Source of the DNA: Candidatus Heimdallarchaeota archaeon
Lineage (GTDB): Archaea; Asgardarchaeota; Heimdallarchaeia; Heimdallarchaeales; Kariarchaeaceae
DNA: 6,075 nt
Direction: 5' to 3'
Assembly: GCA_022574115.1 (NCBI GenBank)
Contig: JACZSS010000193.1
Coordinates: forward strand, 1-6,075
The notes below the pieces were generated by a model that saw only the letters and a program-made list of their open reading frames with translations, was not told the DNA's origin and did not search any database. Shown here piece by piece: positions 5,805 to 6,075 of this stretch (its first letter is position 1; each line of letters opens with the position of its first letter). A program made the position numbers and the translations under genes.

Positions 5805-6075
5805 TCAAAACTCAAAATCTTCTTCATCAATAAAATCTTTAATTTCCAATTTCATGAAATATGAAATCCAACTTAATAGTCTCTCGATACTCTTATACTC
5901 GACATTGTCAAATTTTCCTCTGATGTGTCGAAAGAACTTTGGACGAATACCCTCTTTTTGTAACCATATCAAAATGGCATTGACAACTTCATTTTCTAAC
6001 AATTTTAACGAGATTTCATTATTGAAATCTTTCTCTAAACCTTTTCCATCAAGTTCTTTTAACTTTAATATTTCC
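5805..6075 (-). CDS. C-terminal end of an unrecognised protein, 5' end outside window
   Basis: On the minus strand the frame is open from the right edge to a TGA at 5807-5805, giving 89 visible residues. A TTG at 6002 could be read as a start, but coding-like sequence continues upstream through it (ELDGKGLEKDFNNEISLKLL), so the real start is most likely beyond the window. The visible part looks mainly helical and charged, including NAILIWLQKEGIRPKFFRHI and a second helical stretch, and ends in an acidic tail (DEEDFEF). I recognise no motif or family. It is on the same strand as the helicase, 92 bases upstream of its start, but a terminator-like element lies between them. If the locus is a sulfur-based DNA modification cluster, this would be the place to look for the missing ATP-pyrophosphatase (DndC/SspD-like) partner; nothing in the visible part shows that. 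Confidence 0.6.
   Translation of the reverse strand, partial: EILKLKELDGKGLEKDFNNEISLKLLENEVVNAILIWLQKEGIRPKFFRHIRGKFDNVEYKSIERLLSWISYFMKLEIKDFIDEEDFEF

Overview
This is AT-rich DNA, probably from an archaeon. Strong Shine-Dalgarno sequences are missing in front of the three starts that have their own upstream region. At each of them a TATA-like box lies about 27-34 bases before the start codon, the spacing expected for leaderless or nearly leaderless archaeal mRNAs. An Asgard-type or other low-GC archaeon would fit, but the lineage cannot be fixed from this window.

Layout, left to right. (1) On the minus strand at the left edge lies the N-terminal part of a small helix-hairpin-helix protein of the Cdd1 type. 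(2) Diverging from it is an 818-codon plus-strand gene. It resembles the part downstream of the ATPase domain in very large defence-island 'ATP-binding proteins', but it has no P-loop. In-frame family-like residues sit before its apparent start, so it is probably a 5'-truncated or split gene. (3) About 20 bases later on the same strand is a class V PLP enzyme of the cysteine desulfurase type (PLP lysine and reactive cysteine both present) whose annotated TTG start is probably too late. (4) A 263-bp convergent spacer has no gene but holds a perfect 14-bp palindrome and small hairpins. (5) On the minus strand is a complete DEAH-box superfamily 2 helicase with its own promoter. (6) Upstream of it on the same strand, and separated by a terminator-like hairpin plus T-tract, is the C-terminal end of an unrecognised gene that runs off the right edge.

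Working hypothesis: the large ATPase-family protein, the cysteine desulfurase-like enzyme and the helicase look like an accessory genome-defence cluster. A sulfur-donating PLP enzyme next to defence-type ATPase and helicase genes recalls DNA phosphorothioation systems (Dnd, Ssp and archaeal Dnd-Pbe). No DndC/SspD-type ATP-pyrophosphatase, DndD or DndE is visible here, so this is an inference from composition. The apparent loss of the ATPase P-loop domain raises the alternative that the locus is decaying.
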